Part shown: positions 17,657 to 26,067 of the stretch, piece after piece
How positions within the stretch are numbered: the stretch's first letter is position 1
How the letters are laid out: the number at the start of each line of letters is the position of its first letter
Source of the DNA: Streptomyces sp. 6-11-2
GTDB lineage: Bacteria > Actinomycetota > Actinomycetes > Streptomycetales > Streptomycetaceae
Length of the DNA stretch: 64,000 bases
Direction: 5' to 3'
NCBI RefSeq assembly: GCF_006540305.1
Contig: NZ_BJOR01000001.1
Span: forward strand, 5,704,001 to 5,768,000
The notes under the pieces: generated by a model
Seen by the model: the letters and a program-made list of their open reading frames with translations, nothing else
Databases searched by the model: none
Told to the model about the DNA's origin: nothing
Program-made: the position numbers and the translations under genes

Positions 17657-18898
17657 TCAGTAGAGGAGGTATTCCTTCCGGGTCTTCCGGAACGCGGCCA
17701 GCTCCTGCCGCCAGGCCGTCACCACCTCGTCGGTGCCCGCACCGGCGTCGATCATCGTGCGCACCTGAGTGGAACCGGTGAGCTTGTCGATCCAGTTGTC
17801 CGAGCGCCAGGCGAACCCGCTCCAGACCCGCTTGGCGGTCACGAGCAGCGCGATCCCGGTCCGTACCGGATCGAAGGCGTCCCGGTTGTGCACGTGGATC
17901 TGCACCCCGCCGACGGTCGTGTCCTGGAACTTGGAGAAGGTGGGCGTGAAGTACGCCTCCCGGAAGTTCACGCCCGGCAGACGCAGCGCGTTGGCCGCGG
18001 CCGCCCAGCGCCCGTCGACGCCCGCCGCGCCCAGCAGCTCGAAGGGGCGGGTGGTGCCCCGTCCCTCCGACAGGTTGGTGCCCTCGAACAGGCACGTTCC
18101 GGAGTAGACCAGGGCGGTCTCGGGAGTCGGCATGTTCGGGCTCGGCGGCACCCAGGGCAGCCCGGAGACGTCGTAGAAGTCCGACCGCCTCCAGCCGGTC
18201 ATCAGGACGGTCTCCAGCGGAACCGGCGTGGTGAGGAACTCGCCGTTGAACAGCCGCGCCAGCTCGGCGACGGTCATGCCGTGGGCCTGCGCGATCGGCC
18301 GGCGCCCGACGAAGGTCGCGAACTCCTCGTGCAGCACCGGCCCCAGTGCCTCCCGGCCGGTCACCGGGTTGGGCCGGTCGAGCACCACGAACCGCTTGCC
18401 GGCGAGGGCCGCGGCCTCCATGCAGTCGTAGAGCGTCCAGATGTAGGTGTAGAAGCGGGCGCCCGCGTCCTGGATGTCGAAGACGACCGTGTCCACGCCG
18501 GAGGCCGTGAAGACGTCGGCGAGCGGACGCCCGCTCTTGAGGTACGTGTCGTACACCGGCAGCCCGGTGGCCGGGTCGTCGTAGCGGCCCTCCGAGCCGC
18601 CCGCCTGCGCGGTGCCGCGGAAGCCGTGCTCGGGGCCGAAGACGGCCACCAGGTTCACCCGGCGGTCGGCGTGCATCGCGTCCACGATGTGCCGCACGTC
18701 CCGGGTGACGCCCGTCGGGTTGGTGACGATCCCGACCCGCTGCCCGCGCAGGGAGGCGTAGCCCTCGGCGTCGAGGCGCTCGAAACCGGTGCGCAGCGGG
18801 CGGTTGCCACCGGGGGCGGCCTGGGCCGGGGCCGCCACGGCTCCGGAGGCCGCGGCGGCGGCGGTGGTGGCGAGCAGGCTCCGTCTGGACAGCTTCAT
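17657..18898 (-). CDS. Tat-exported NamZ-type exo-N-acetylmuramidase (DUF1343)
   Basis: From ATG 18898 the 413-residue protein has a twin-arginine signal peptide (SRRSLL at residues 4-9, then an Ala-rich core ending APAQA). The mature part is a complete DUF1343 domain, with VGIVTNPTGV, FGPEHGFRG, VFDIQDAGARFYTY and LDRPNPV. The characterised member, Bacillus subtilis NamZ, removes single N-acetylmuramic acid residues from muropeptide-free glycan ends, so this protein probably works in peptidoglycan recycling outside the membrane. A perfect 14-base palindrome lies 38 bases upstream. The larger open frame reaching 20071 crosses the SDR gene and is not coding. Confidence 0.9.
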   Translation of the reverse strand: MKLSRRSLLATTAAAAASGAVAAPAQAAPGGNRPLRTGFERLDAEGYASLRGQRVGIVTNPTGVTRDVRHIVDAMHADRRVNLVAVFGPEHGFRGTAQAGGSEGRYDDPATGLPVYDTYLKSGRPLADVFTASGVDTVVFDIQDAGARFYTYIWTLYDCMEAAALAGKRFVVLDRPNPVTGREALGPVLHEEFATFVGRRPIAQAHGMTVAELARLFNGEFLTTPVPLETVLMTGWRRSDFYDVSGLPWVPPSPNMPTPETALVYSGTCLFEGTNLSEGRGTTRPFELLGAAGVDGRWAAAANALRLPGVNFREAYFTPTFSKFQDTTVGGVQIHVHNRDAFDPVRTGIALLVTAKRVWSGFAWRSDNWIDKLTGSTQVRTMIDAGAGTDEVVTAWRQELAAFRKTRKEYLLY

Positions 18899-18936
18899 AC
18901 AGTGACCTCCGTGATCGCTGCGGGTGTCATGCTCAC

Positions 18937-18950
18937 GCACGCTAGCGTGC
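18937..18950. promoter_or_regulatory. Perfect 14-base palindrome before the NamZ gene
   Basis: GCACGCTAGCGTGC is its own reverse complement. It lies in the 207-base divergent gap, 38 bases before the NamZ start. It is a candidate operator. No regulator can be tied to it. Confidence 0.45.
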
Positions 18951-19016
18951 ACCCGTCCGCCAGGGAACGAAGCGGACGGCGCCTCCTGCGGAACATCCCT
19001 TCCGGCAGCACATACC

Positions 19017-19028
19017 GACTGGTTAGTC
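19017..19028. promoter_or_regulatory. Candidate TetR-type operator before the SDR gene
   Basis: GACT and AGTC flank GGTT (GACTGGTTAGTC), 77 bases before the SDR start. The next gene but one on the same strand is a TetR-family regulator, which makes it a plausible target. The arms are short, so the call is weak. Confidence 0.35.
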
Positions 19029-19045
19029 TGATGCGGCGGAGTCGA

Positions 19046-19075
19046 GTCGAGTCGATCCGTGTCGAGTCGATCCGT
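19046..19075 (+). repeat. Two tandem copies of a 15-base unit
   Basis: GTCGAGTCGATCCGT is repeated exactly at 19046-19060 and 19061-19075. It is flanked by partial copies (GTCGA before, GTCGTGTCGG after). It lies between the putative operator and the SDR ribosome site (GAAGGAG, 19095-19101), so copy number may alter the leader. Confidence 0.8.
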
Positions 19076-19105
19076 GTCGTGTCGGAGCCAGGCCGAAGGA
19101 GACCG

Positions 19106-19870
19106 ATGGTGCAAGCCGTGCAGGGTGCGGGAGTGGTCGTCACCGGGGCCGGGGGCGGTATCGGCGCCGCGCTGGCCCGCCGGTTCGCCGCCGAGGGCGC
19201 CCGGGTCGTCGTCAACGACCTCGACGCCGACCGGGCCGCGTCCGTCGCCGGGGAGATCGGCGGCATCGCGGTCCCGGGCGACGCCTCCGAGATCGTCGCC
19301 GCGGCCCGTGACGCGCTCGGCGGCACGGTCGACGTCTACTGTGCCAACGCGGGCCTCGGCTCGGGCGGTTCGGAGGCGGCCGGGGAGAAGGTGTGGGCAC
19401 AGGCCTGGGACGTCAACGTCATGGCCCACGTCCGCGCCGCCGAGACGCTGCTCCCCGCCTGGCTGGAACGCGGCAGCGGCCGGTTCGTCTCCACCGTGTC
19501 CGCGGCCGGGCTGCTCACCATGATCGGCGCGGCTCCGTACAGCGTCACCAAGCACGGCGCCTACGCCTTCGCCGAGTGGCTGTCGCTGACCTACCGCCAC
19601 CGCGGGATCAAGGTGCACGCGATCTGCCCGCAGGGCGTGCGCACCGACATGCTGGCCGCCACCGGCAGCGCCGGCGACCTGGTGCTCCAGCCCACCGCGA
19701 TCGAGCCGGAGGACGTGGCCGACGCCCTGTTCGACGGCATCGCCCAGGACCGCTTCCTGATCCTGCCGCACCCCGAGGTCGCCGGGTTCTACCGGGCCCG
19801 GGCCGCCGACCCCGACCGCTGGCTGACGAACATGAACCACATCCAGCGGAAATGGGAGGAGACCGGCTGA
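19106..19870 (+). CDS. Short-chain dehydrogenase/reductase
   Basis: From ATG 19106 the product is 254 residues, the normal length for a classical SDR. The cofactor motif is TGAGGGIG near the N-terminus. NDLDADRA after beta-2 suggests an acidic residue and NAD(H) preference. NAG is seen as CANAG. The catalytic Ser/Tyr/Lys are in VSAAG and YSVTKHG. The C-terminal part ends in a family-like HIQRKW tail. Downstream lies the relic of an acyl-CoA ligase and then a TetR regulator, which suggests an ancestral acyl-CoA or lipid-related operon. The substrate is unknown. Confidence 0.92.
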   Translation: MVQAVQGAGVVVTGAGGGIGAALARRFAAEGARVVVNDLDADRAASVAGEIGGIAVPGDASEIVAAARDALGGTVDVYCANAGLGSGGSEAAGEKVWAQAWDVNVMAHVRAAETLLPAWLERGSGRFVSTVSAAGLLTMIGAAPYSVTKHGAYAFAEWLSLTYRHRGIKVHAICPQGVRTDMLAATGSAGDLVLQPTAIEPEDVADALFDGIAQDRFLILPHPEVAGFYRARAADPDRWLTNMNHIQRKWEETG

Positions 19871-19891
19871 CACCGGGGGCGCGGGCGACCG

Positions 19892-19990
19892 GGGCCGACC
19901 GAGATCCTGCCGGACTTGCCGAGGACGGCAAATGGGAAGATCCTCCGTCGGGAACTGCGTTCCCTTAGGCAGCGCAGCGAGCAGGAACAC
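19892..19990 (+). pseudogene. C-terminal tail of an AMP-forming acyl-CoA synthetase
   Basis: In the frame of GAG 19901 the sequence reads PTEILPDLPRTANGKILRRE followed by LRSLRQRS. This is the hallmark C-terminus of the ANL ligase family, including the catalytic Lys of the (R/T)xxGK(I/L)xRR motif. Nothing of the remaining 450-500 residues lies upstream, where the SDR stop is only 21 bases away. The coding match begins abruptly at about 19892. It is best explained as the scar of a deletion that removed most of a ligase gene between the SDR and TetR genes. It has no start codon of its own. Confidence 0.7.
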
Positions 19991-20009
19991 GGAAGGCAGG
20001 TGGCGGCAG

Positions 20010-20603
20010 GTGCCCAGGACGACGGACTCAGGCGGCACTCCGGTGCCGCAGCGGCTCCTGGCCGCCGCCACCCGGCTCTTCGCCGAGCAGGGCTACGACC
20101 GCACCTCGGTGCAGGAGATCGTCGAGGCGGCCGGCGTCACCAAAGGGGCGCTCTACCACTACTTCGGCTCCAAGGACGACCTCCTGCACGAGGTGTACGC
20201 GCGCGTGCTGCGCGTCCAGCAGGAGCGCCTGGACGCCTTCGCGGACGCCGACGAACCGGTCGAGAAGCGGCTGCGGGACGCGGCGGCGGACGTGGTGGTC
20301 ACCACCATCGAGAACCTCGACGACGCCATGATCTTCTTCCGCTCGATGCACCACCTGAGCCCGGAGAAGAACAAGCAGGTGCGCGCCGAGCGCCGGCGCT
20401 ACCACGAACGCTTCCGCGCGCTCATCGAGGAGGGCCAGCGGGCCGGCGTCTTCTCCACGGCGACCCCGGCGGACCTCGTGGTCGACTACCACTTCGGCTC
20501 CGTGCACCACCTGTCGACCTGGTACCGGCCCGACGGCCCGCTCGGCCCCCAGGAGGTCGCCGACCACCTGGCCGACCTGCTGCTGCGGGCACTGCGGCCG
20601 TAG
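20010..20603 (+). CDS. TetR-family transcriptional regulator
   Basis: The start chosen is GTG 20010, preceded by GGAAGGCAGG at 19991-20000. Frames from 19932 would include the ligase relic region. The 197-residue product has a TetR DNA-binding domain at once (RLFAEQGYDRTSVQEIVEAAGVTKGALYHYFGSKDDLL) and an all-helical ligand domain with FFRSMHHLSPEKNKQVRAER. It lies behind the SDR gene on the same strand. It may have regulated an SDR-ligase operon before the ligase was lost. The ligand is unknown. Confidence 0.88.
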   Translation: MPRTTDSGGTPVPQRLLAAATRLFAEQGYDRTSVQEIVEAAGVTKGALYHYFGSKDDLLHEVYARVLRVQQERLDAFADADEPVEKRLRDAAADVVVTTIENLDDAMIFFRSMHHLSPEKNKQVRAERRRYHERFRALIEEGQRAGVFSTATPADLVVDYHFGSVHHLSTWYRPDGPLGPQEVADHLADLLLRALRP

Positions 20604-20679
20604 CCGGCGCCCGTACGGCCGGCCTTCGCACGAGCGGGTGCGAGGGGGCGGCCGCAGCCGTGCCGCCCCCGGGGCCGGT

Positions 20680-21195
20680 TCACCCCCGTGACCGGTGGGC
20701 CTTCAGCCGTTCGTAGGCGGCCAGCCCGTCCGGTACCCACTCCCACTCGGCCAGGCGGCGTTCCACCTCGTCCTCGGGCAGGAAGTCGTGCCAGGCGACC
20801 TCCTCGGCCTGCGGCCGTACCGGCAGGTCGCAGCGGACCTGGTAGACCGCCGACCACCAGGTGCGGCCGGCGGCGTCGTCGTACAGGAACTTGAAGAGGT
20901 ACTCGGGGCGGGGCAGCCCCGACACCCCCAGTTCCTCCTCGGCCTCGCGTAGGGCCGCGTCGTCGTAGGCCTCGCCGGCGCCGACCACACCGCCGACGAA
21001 CATGTCGTGGAGGGAGGGGAAGACCAGCTTGGTGGAGGTGCGCCGGTGGACGAAGAGGCGGCCCTCCGCGTCCCGGGCCTGGACGAAGACGCAGCGGTGG
21101 CGCAGCCCCCTGGCGTACGCCTCGCCGCGCGGGGACCGCCCGACGACCCGGTCCTGTTCGTCGACGATGTCGAGGATCTCGTCTTCAGGGCTCAT
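20680..21195 (-). CDS. Nudix hydrolase (IDI/YfcD-like)
   Basis: The 171-residue product from ATG 21195 carries a complete Nudix box, GAGEAYDDAALREAEEELGV, with the pattern GX5EX7REXXEEXG that binds the metal and diphosphate. The flanking sequence (ILDIVDEQDRVVGR at the start, FVHRRTSTKLVFPSLHDMFVGG before the box) resembles the YfcD/isopentenyl-isomerase-like subgroup. A second in-frame ATG at 21207 would add four residues. The substrate is not predictable. It is a single-gene unit, convergent with the TetR gene. Confidence 0.92.
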   Translation of the reverse strand: MSPEDEILDIVDEQDRVVGRSPRGEAYARGLRHRCVFVQARDAEGRLFVHRRTSTKLVFPSLHDMFVGGVVGAGEAYDDAALREAEEELGVSGLPRPEYLFKFLYDDAAGRTWWSAVYQVRCDLPVRPQAEEVAWHDFLPEDEVERRLAEWEWVPDGLAAYERLKAHRSRG

Positions 21196-21205
21196 GCCGC
21201 CATCC

Positions 21206-21248
21206 AAGCAGGCCGCGATCCAAGCAGGCCGCCGGGCAAGCAGGCCGC
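21206..21248. repeat. Three copies of an 11-base direct repeat, 16-base period
   Basis: AAGCAGGCCGC occurs at 21206-21216, 21222-21232 and 21238-21248. It is followed by two near-copies of GGCCGTCCGGGTGG. The array fills the gap between the Nudix and EamA-type genes. No function is apparent. Confidence 0.75.
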
Positions 21249-21315
21249 CGTCCGGGTGGGCGGCCGTCCGGGTGGGAGGCCGTCACCGTCCGCGTGGCCG
21301 CGGGCCGGGCCCGGC

Positions 21316-22227
21316 TCAGCGTGCCTGCAGGTCGTGCTTCTGCTCGGGCACCGCCGCCCCGTACGGCATCGCCGGGTGCAGGCCGAGCAGGACGATGCCC
21401 GTCACGATCGCCGCGAGGCCAGACGCCTCCCAGGCCAGTGCCCCGGTGTCGGTGCGCAGCCGGTCACCGAGGAAGCCCACCCCGCAGGCGATTCCGGCCA
21501 GCGGCTCGGCCGCGGTCAGGGCCGGCAGGGACATGCGCAGCGGCGCCGTCTCGAAGGCGCTCTGCATGAGGATCAGCCCGGTGACGCCGATCACCAGCAG
21601 ACCGTACGGCTGCCAGCCGGTGAACAGCTCCGTCCAGCCGCCCGCCGAGAACCGCTGCCCGCTCACCCGGGTCAGCGCGTCCTGCACGCCGTAGAGGAGC
21701 CCGGCGGCCACCGCCAGCAGGACCGGTCCCCAGCTCAGCCGTGAGCGCTTGGCGTACGCCGTCAGCAGCAGGGCCACACCCACCATCACGCCGATGATCA
21801 GCCAGTGCCGCAGCGGGTCGGTGACGGCGCTGCCGCCACGGGGCCGCCCCGCCACGATGAACGCGGTCACGCCACCGGCCAGCAGGGCGAGCCCCGCCCA
21901 GCCCTGGCCGCCCAGGGGCTGCCTGGTCTGCCGCCGGGACAGGGCCAGGGCGAACAGCAGGTTCGTGGCCAGCAGCGGTTCCACCAGCGAGATCTCGCCC
22001 CGGCCCAGGGCGAAGGCACCCAGCACCATGCCGCCGATCATCAGCCCCAGACCGCCCAGCCAGCGCGGCACCTTCATCAGGTCCAGCAGCAGCCGGGGCG
22101 AGAGGAAGTCGCCGAGCGGTGCCCGCTGGGCCGCGTTCTGCTGGAGCACGAAACCGAAGCCCAGGCAGCAGGCGGCGCTCACGGCGAGAATCACAACCAG
22201 AACCGACACGCTGCGTACCTCGATCAT
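21316..22227 (-). CDS. DMT-superfamily permease, second EamA-type transporter
   Basis: The 303-residue protein from ATG 22227 has nine to ten hydrophobic helices. It begins with a membrane segment (VLVVILAVSAACCLGFGFVL) followed by QQNAAQRAP, and contains EISLVEPLLATNLLFALALS and QDALTRVSGQRF, typical of DMT/NIPA-like permeases. A hydrophilic C-terminal tail is short. Its open frame extends upstream to 22527 without membrane or signal character, so the shorter start is used. The solute is unknown. It sits alone on the minus strand. Confidence 0.85.
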   Translation of the reverse strand: MIEVRSVSVLVVILAVSAACCLGFGFVLQQNAAQRAPLGDFLSPRLLLDLMKVPRWLGGLGLMIGGMVLGAFALGRGEISLVEPLLATNLLFALALSRRQTRQPLGGQGWAGLALLAGGVTAFIVAGRPRGGSAVTDPLRHWLIIGVMVGVALLLTAYAKRSRLSWGPVLLAVAAGLLYGVQDALTRVSGQRFSAGGWTELFTGWQPYGLLVIGVTGLILMQSAFETAPLRMSLPALTAAEPLAGIACGVGFLGDRLRTDTGALAWEASGLAAIVTGIVLLGLHPAMPYGAAVPEQKHDLQAR

Positions 22228-22665
22228 CCGGCCGGGCCACGGGGTGCGTAGTGGCCGACTGTAGCGTCCCTGGGCCCGGCCCGCTGCCGGGATGACCCGG
22301 ATTCGGGCGGTCCGCCCGGTCACGACGCCCCGTGGTCGGGGGCGATGGCGCGGCCCTGGACCATGGTGGGACCCCCGGCACCGCCGTGCCACGGTGTACG
22401 CCAGAGGAGTGACCCTTCCGCGGGGCGGCCCGCCGTCACGGCCCGGCGATCGGGCGTCTTCGCAAGTGCCGCTTGTGTCAGGGCAGTTGACGCGTGTAAC
22501 GCGAGGGTGACCCTTGACGGAGCGCATTGGCTGGGGGTTTGCTGTCCGTGATCAGCCGATGGCAAGCCGATGAGCGACGAGCAAGCCGAGGCCGGTGGGC
22601 CGAACGGGGGGCCGCTCCCGGGGCGTACCGGGCCACGAACAAAGAGCGCGTGAGGAAGTTCCGCG
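22228..22665. other. Intergenic region without a recognisable gene
   Basis: The 438 bases between two divergent genes show no frame with typical Streptomyces codon bias. A possible -35 hexamer TTGACG lies at 22514-22519, with a weak -10 (TTTGCT, 22538-22543) facing the TPR gene. Other structure was not found. Confidence 0.5.
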
Positions 22666-23616
22666 GTGTCCCCACCCCCGCCTCCCCTCGGACGCGGCCG
22701 CAAGCGAGCGGCCCAGGCTTTTGACACCGCTCTCGACGACACCGAACTCCGTGACGCGCGTTCGGCGTTGGCGCAGGGCCGGTGGCAGACGGTGCGCTCG
22801 CTGCTCGTGCGCACCAAGGACGACTGGGACCGCCGGGGACACCGCGTCACCGTCCTCGCCGAGGAGTCCCACACCGCGGCCTGGACCCGTGACTGGCTGC
22901 TCGCCGAACCCGAGTCCGCCGACGCCTCCGTCCTGCTCGGCATGTCCCTGGTGCAGGGTGCCCTGTGCGGCAGGGAGAAGCCCGACCGGGCCCGCGAGGC
23001 CTGCCGGGCGGCTGCCGAGCTGGCGCCGGAGGACCCCACGCCGTGGCTCGGCCTGCTCCTGCTGGAGCGTGGCCTGGGCGACGAGGAGGAGGTGGTCCGC
23101 CTCTTCGACAAGGTCCGCCACCGCCATCCCGACCACCATCACGCCCACCACCTGATGGTGGCCCAGCTGGCCGAGCGGCGCGCCGAAGCCGGCCCGGACC
23201 CGCTGCACGAGGTCTACGACTTCGCCAACTGGGCCGCCGAGCAGGCGCCCGCCGACTCGCCGCTGGCCATGCTCCCGGTGGTCGCGCACGCCGAGCGCTA
23301 CCGCGTCCTGGCCTGCGCCGGCCACGCACAGGCCGACCCGGCCGCCTCCGGGCACTGGACGGGCCGCCGGGCCCGCCAGGTGATGAAGGCGGCCTTCGAC
23401 TGGTGGCTGGAGTGGGAGCAGGAGGGCCATCCCCGCCGTCTGGTCGATCTGAACTTCCTCGCCCACGCCAAGCACTGCGAGGGCCGGGGTGCCGAGGCCG
23501 CCGCCCTGTTCCACCGCATCGGCGACCATCCCAGCCAGGTGCCGTGGGCGTACCCCGACCGAGATCCGTACACCGCCTTCCGCATCGCGCGCGCCGGCGC
23601 GCTCGGTGCGGTGTAG
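22666..23616 (+). CDS. Tetratricopeptide-like helical repeat protein
   Basis: The 316-residue protein from GTG 22666 starts with a Pro-rich and basic stretch (SPPPPPLGRGRKR). It continues with paired amphipathic helices of TPR type, for example LAQGRWQTVRSLLV, REACRAAAELAPEDPTPWLGLLLLERGLGDEEEVVRLF and FHRIGDHPSQVPWAY. There is no signal peptide or membrane helix, so it is cytosolic and probably a protein-interaction scaffold. The amino-acid permease gene follows after 55 bases on the same strand, suggesting a two-gene operon. A specific partner cannot be named. Confidence 0.8.
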   Translation: MSPPPPPLGRGRKRAAQAFDTALDDTELRDARSALAQGRWQTVRSLLVRTKDDWDRRGHRVTVLAEESHTAAWTRDWLLAEPESADASVLLGMSLVQGALCGREKPDRAREACRAAAELAPEDPTPWLGLLLLERGLGDEEEVVRLFDKVRHRHPDHHHAHHLMVAQLAERRAEAGPDPLHEVYDFANWAAEQAPADSPLAMLPVVAHAERYRVLACAGHAQADPAASGHWTGRRARQVMKAAFDWWLEWEQEGHPRRLVDLNFLAHAKHCEGRGAEAAALFHRIGDHPSQVPWAYPDRDPYTAFRIARAGALGAV

Positions 23617-23671
23617 TGCCCCGCAACCCCGTACGCACCACGACCCCGACGCCCGAAAGGACGAACCCCCG

Positions 23672-25237
23672 ATGACGACGGGCAGTTCGAGCACGAGCAG
23701 AACCACCGCCGACGGTGGCGCCATCAGCACCTTCAAGGGGCAGGAGCGCGCCCTGCGCGCCGACCGGCTCGGCACGGGGGGCCTGCTGCTCTCCGTGCTC
23801 GCGGCGACCGCCCCGCTCATGGTGGTCGCGGGTGTCATGCCCACCACATTCGCGGTGATGGGGATCGTCGGACAACCGCTGCTCTTCGTGGTTCTCGGCA
23901 CCGTGCTGATCCTCTTCAGCTTCGGATACGCCGAGATGAGCCGCCACGTCCACAACGCGGGCGCCTTCTACGCCTACATCTCCCGGGGCCTCGGCGGCAC
24001 GGCGGGCGCCGGCGCGGCGCTCGTCGCCCTCGTCGCCTACAACGCGCTCCAGGCCGGCATCTACGGGATCTTCGGCTTCGAGGTCTCCAACCTGTTCGCC
24101 ACCTACGCCGACGTCACCGTCGCCTGGTGGATCCCCGCGCTCGCGGCCGCGGCCGTCGTCGGCGTGCTCGGCTGGCTGAAGATCGACGTCAACGCGCGCG
24201 TGCTCGGCGTGCTGCTGGTCATCGAGGTCGTACTCGTCGTGATCTTCGACGTGGCGGCGATCGCCGACCCCGCCAAGGAGGGCCTGTCCCTGCACGCCTT
24301 CAACCCGGACACCCTCGCCGGCGCCGGCATCGGTACCGCGCTGTGCTTCTGCATCGCGGCCTTCCTCGGCTTCGAGCAGGCCCCGGTGTACGCGGAGGAG
24401 ACCAGCCGCCCGCACGTCCTGGTCCCGCGCGTGATGTTCCTCGCCGTCGCCGGCGTCGCCGTCTTCTTCGCGGTCAGCAGCTGGGCCCTCACCGTCGCCA
24501 CCGGCCCCTCGGCGATCATCGGCACGGCGCAGAAGGAGAGCGCCGGGCTGCTGTTCACCCTGACCGAGTCGCGGCTCGGTGGCACCTTCACCGACGTCCT
24601 GCACGTCCTGTTCGTCACCGGCATGTTCGCGGCCATGCTGAGCTTCCACAACGTCGTCGCCCGGTATGCCTTCGCCATGGGCCGCGAGGGCCTGCTGCCG
24701 GCCGCCTTCGGGCGCACGTCCAGCTCCAGCGGCGCGCCCGCGACCGGATCCCTCTCGCAGACCGTCGTCTCGCTGGTCATCGTGATCGCCTTCGCCGTCA
24801 CCGACGACAAGCCGACCGGCGACCCGACCGCGCCCGTGCTGCACCTGTTCACCTGGTTCGGCAACCTCGGCGCGCTCGGCGTGATCGTGCTGATGGCCGC
24901 CGCCAGCGTCTCGGTGATCGTCTTCTTCGTACGGCGCGGCGCGGCGGCCGCGCAGGCCTGGCGGCTGGTCACCTCCGCCGTGGCCGGCCTGGCCCTGCTG
25001 GTGATCGCCACCTACACCGTCAAGGACTTCGACGTCCTGGTCGACGCCGGCCCCGGCTCGGCCCTGAGCCGGGTGCTGCCCGGCATCATCGGCCTCGCCC
25101 TCGTCGTCGGCCTGGTCCAGGGCGCCGTACTGCGCTCCCGCCGGCCGGAGGCACACGCCCGCATCGGGCTGGGCAACGAGGCCTTCCAGCTGGAGAAGGC
25201 CGCGGAGGCGGCGGAGACCGCGGAGGCGGCGCCCTGA
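23672..25237 (+). CDS. APC-superfamily amino-acid permease
   Basis: From ATG 23672 the 521-residue protein has a hydrophilic N-terminus (TTGSSSTSRTTADG) followed by about twelve membrane helices. The APC signature is in the first helix region (LSVLAATAPLMVVAGVMP). FCIAAFLGFEQAPVYAEETSRP marks helix 6 of the amino-acid transporter fold. The cytoplasmic tail ends in an Ala/Glu-rich repeat (EKAAEAAETAEAAP). It probably imports an amino acid or amine by proton symport. The upstream TPR gene is likely co-transcribed. Confidence 0.9.
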   Translation: MTTGSSSTSRTTADGGAISTFKGQERALRADRLGTGGLLLSVLAATAPLMVVAGVMPTTFAVMGIVGQPLLFVVLGTVLILFSFGYAEMSRHVHNAGAFYAYISRGLGGTAGAGAALVALVAYNALQAGIYGIFGFEVSNLFATYADVTVAWWIPALAAAAVVGVLGWLKIDVNARVLGVLLVIEVVLVVIFDVAAIADPAKEGLSLHAFNPDTLAGAGIGTALCFCIAAFLGFEQAPVYAEETSRPHVLVPRVMFLAVAGVAVFFAVSSWALTVATGPSAIIGTAQKESAGLLFTLTESRLGGTFTDVLHVLFVTGMFAAMLSFHNVVARYAFAMGREGLLPAAFGRTSSSSGAPATGSLSQTVVSLVIVIAFAVTDDKPTGDPTAPVLHLFTWFGNLGALGVIVLMAAASVSVIVFFVRRGAAAAQAWRLVTSAVAGLALLVIATYTVKDFDVLVDAGPGSALSRVLPGIIGLALVVGLVQGAVLRSRRPEAHARIGLGNEAFQLEKAAEAAETAEAAP

Positions 25238-25323
25238 GCCCCGGGTACGGGAAACAGTGACGGAAGTCTGACGAACACCCGCGACCCCTGGTCCGCCGGG
25301 GGCGCGGGTGCTCGAATGAAGAC

Positions 25324-26067
25324 GTGAACTCCGAACTCCCCGATGAGGAGGGACGGCCCGAGGAGGAAGGCCGTCCCATGGGCCGCCGCATCTTCCTCGC
25401 CACCGTCGGCCTGGGCGCCCTCGGCGTGGCCACCGCGCCCACACTGCAACGCGGCATGGAGGGCCTCCTCGGCGCGGTGTCCGGCAAGGACCCCACCGGT
25501 CTGACCGGCCTGCTGCCGAACGGCGGCGGCTTCCGCTACTACTCGGTCGCCGCCTCGGTCCCGCACAAGGACGCCGCGGACTACCGCCTCACCGTCGACG
25601 GCCTCGTCGACCACCCCGCCACCTACACGCTGGCCGACCTCAGGGCCCTGCCCCGGACCCGCATGGTCCGCGACGTCCAGTGCGTCACCGGCTGGCGGGT
25701 GCCCGGCACACCCTTCGAGGGCGTACGCCTGTCCCGGCTGCTCGACGCGGCCGGAGTGCGGGCGGGCGCCAGAGCCGTCCGGTTCACCTGCTTCGACGGC
25801 ACCTACACCGAGAGCCTCACCCTCGACCAGGCCCGCCGCCCCGACGTGCTGGTCGCGCTGCGCATGCAGGACAAGGACCTGACCCACGCGCACGGCGGGC
25901 CGGTCCGCCTCTACGTGGCCCCCATGTACTTCTACAAGTCGGCCAAGTGGCTCTCCGGCATCACCGTCACCGACCGCGTCGAGCCCGGCTACTGGGAGCA
26001 CCTCGGCTACGACGTCGACGCCTGGGTCGGCCGTTCGAACGGACGCTCCGATGTCCCTACGAGCTGA
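25324..26067 (+). CDS. Molybdopterin-dependent oxidoreductase, MsrP/sulfite-oxidase-like
   Basis: The 247-residue protein has an acidic N-terminal lead, then a twin-arginine-like export signal (MGRRIFLATVGLGALG, residues 19-34). The molybdopterin domain carries the Mo-binding Cys120 in VQCVTGW. GVRLSRLLDAAGV and PMYFYKSAKWLSGI are family blocks. The next gene, overlapping by 17 bases, encodes a membrane cytochrome b. In other bacteria MsrP (YedY) plus the haem protein MsrQ (YedZ) repair oxidised methionines on exported proteins. This pair has the same architecture, but the partner differs from MsrQ in sequence. The substrate is therefore open. Confidence 0.87.
   Translation: MNSELPDEEGRPEEEGRPMGRRIFLATVGLGALGVATAPTLQRGMEGLLGAVSGKDPTGLTGLLPNGGGFRYYSVAASVPHKDAADYRLTVDGLVDHPATYTLADLRALPRTRMVRDVQCVTGWRVPGTPFEGVRLSRLLDAAGVRAGARAVRFTCFDGTYTESLTLDQARRPDVLVALRMQDKDLTHAHGGPVRLYVAPMYFYKSAKWLSGITVTDRVEPGYWEHLGYDVDAWVGRSNGRSDVPTS

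Noticed and set aside
17072..19870. A single 932-codon gene ending in the SDR
   Set aside because: Only the last 254 codons resemble a protein. The rest is antisense to NamZ. The ATG at 19106 has a ribosome site.
19916..20716. A 266-codon gene starting at TTG with the ligase-like residues
   Set aside because: After the ligase tail the frame runs through the TetR gene as Arg/Pro-rich shadow sequence. Only the first 30 codons resemble a protein.
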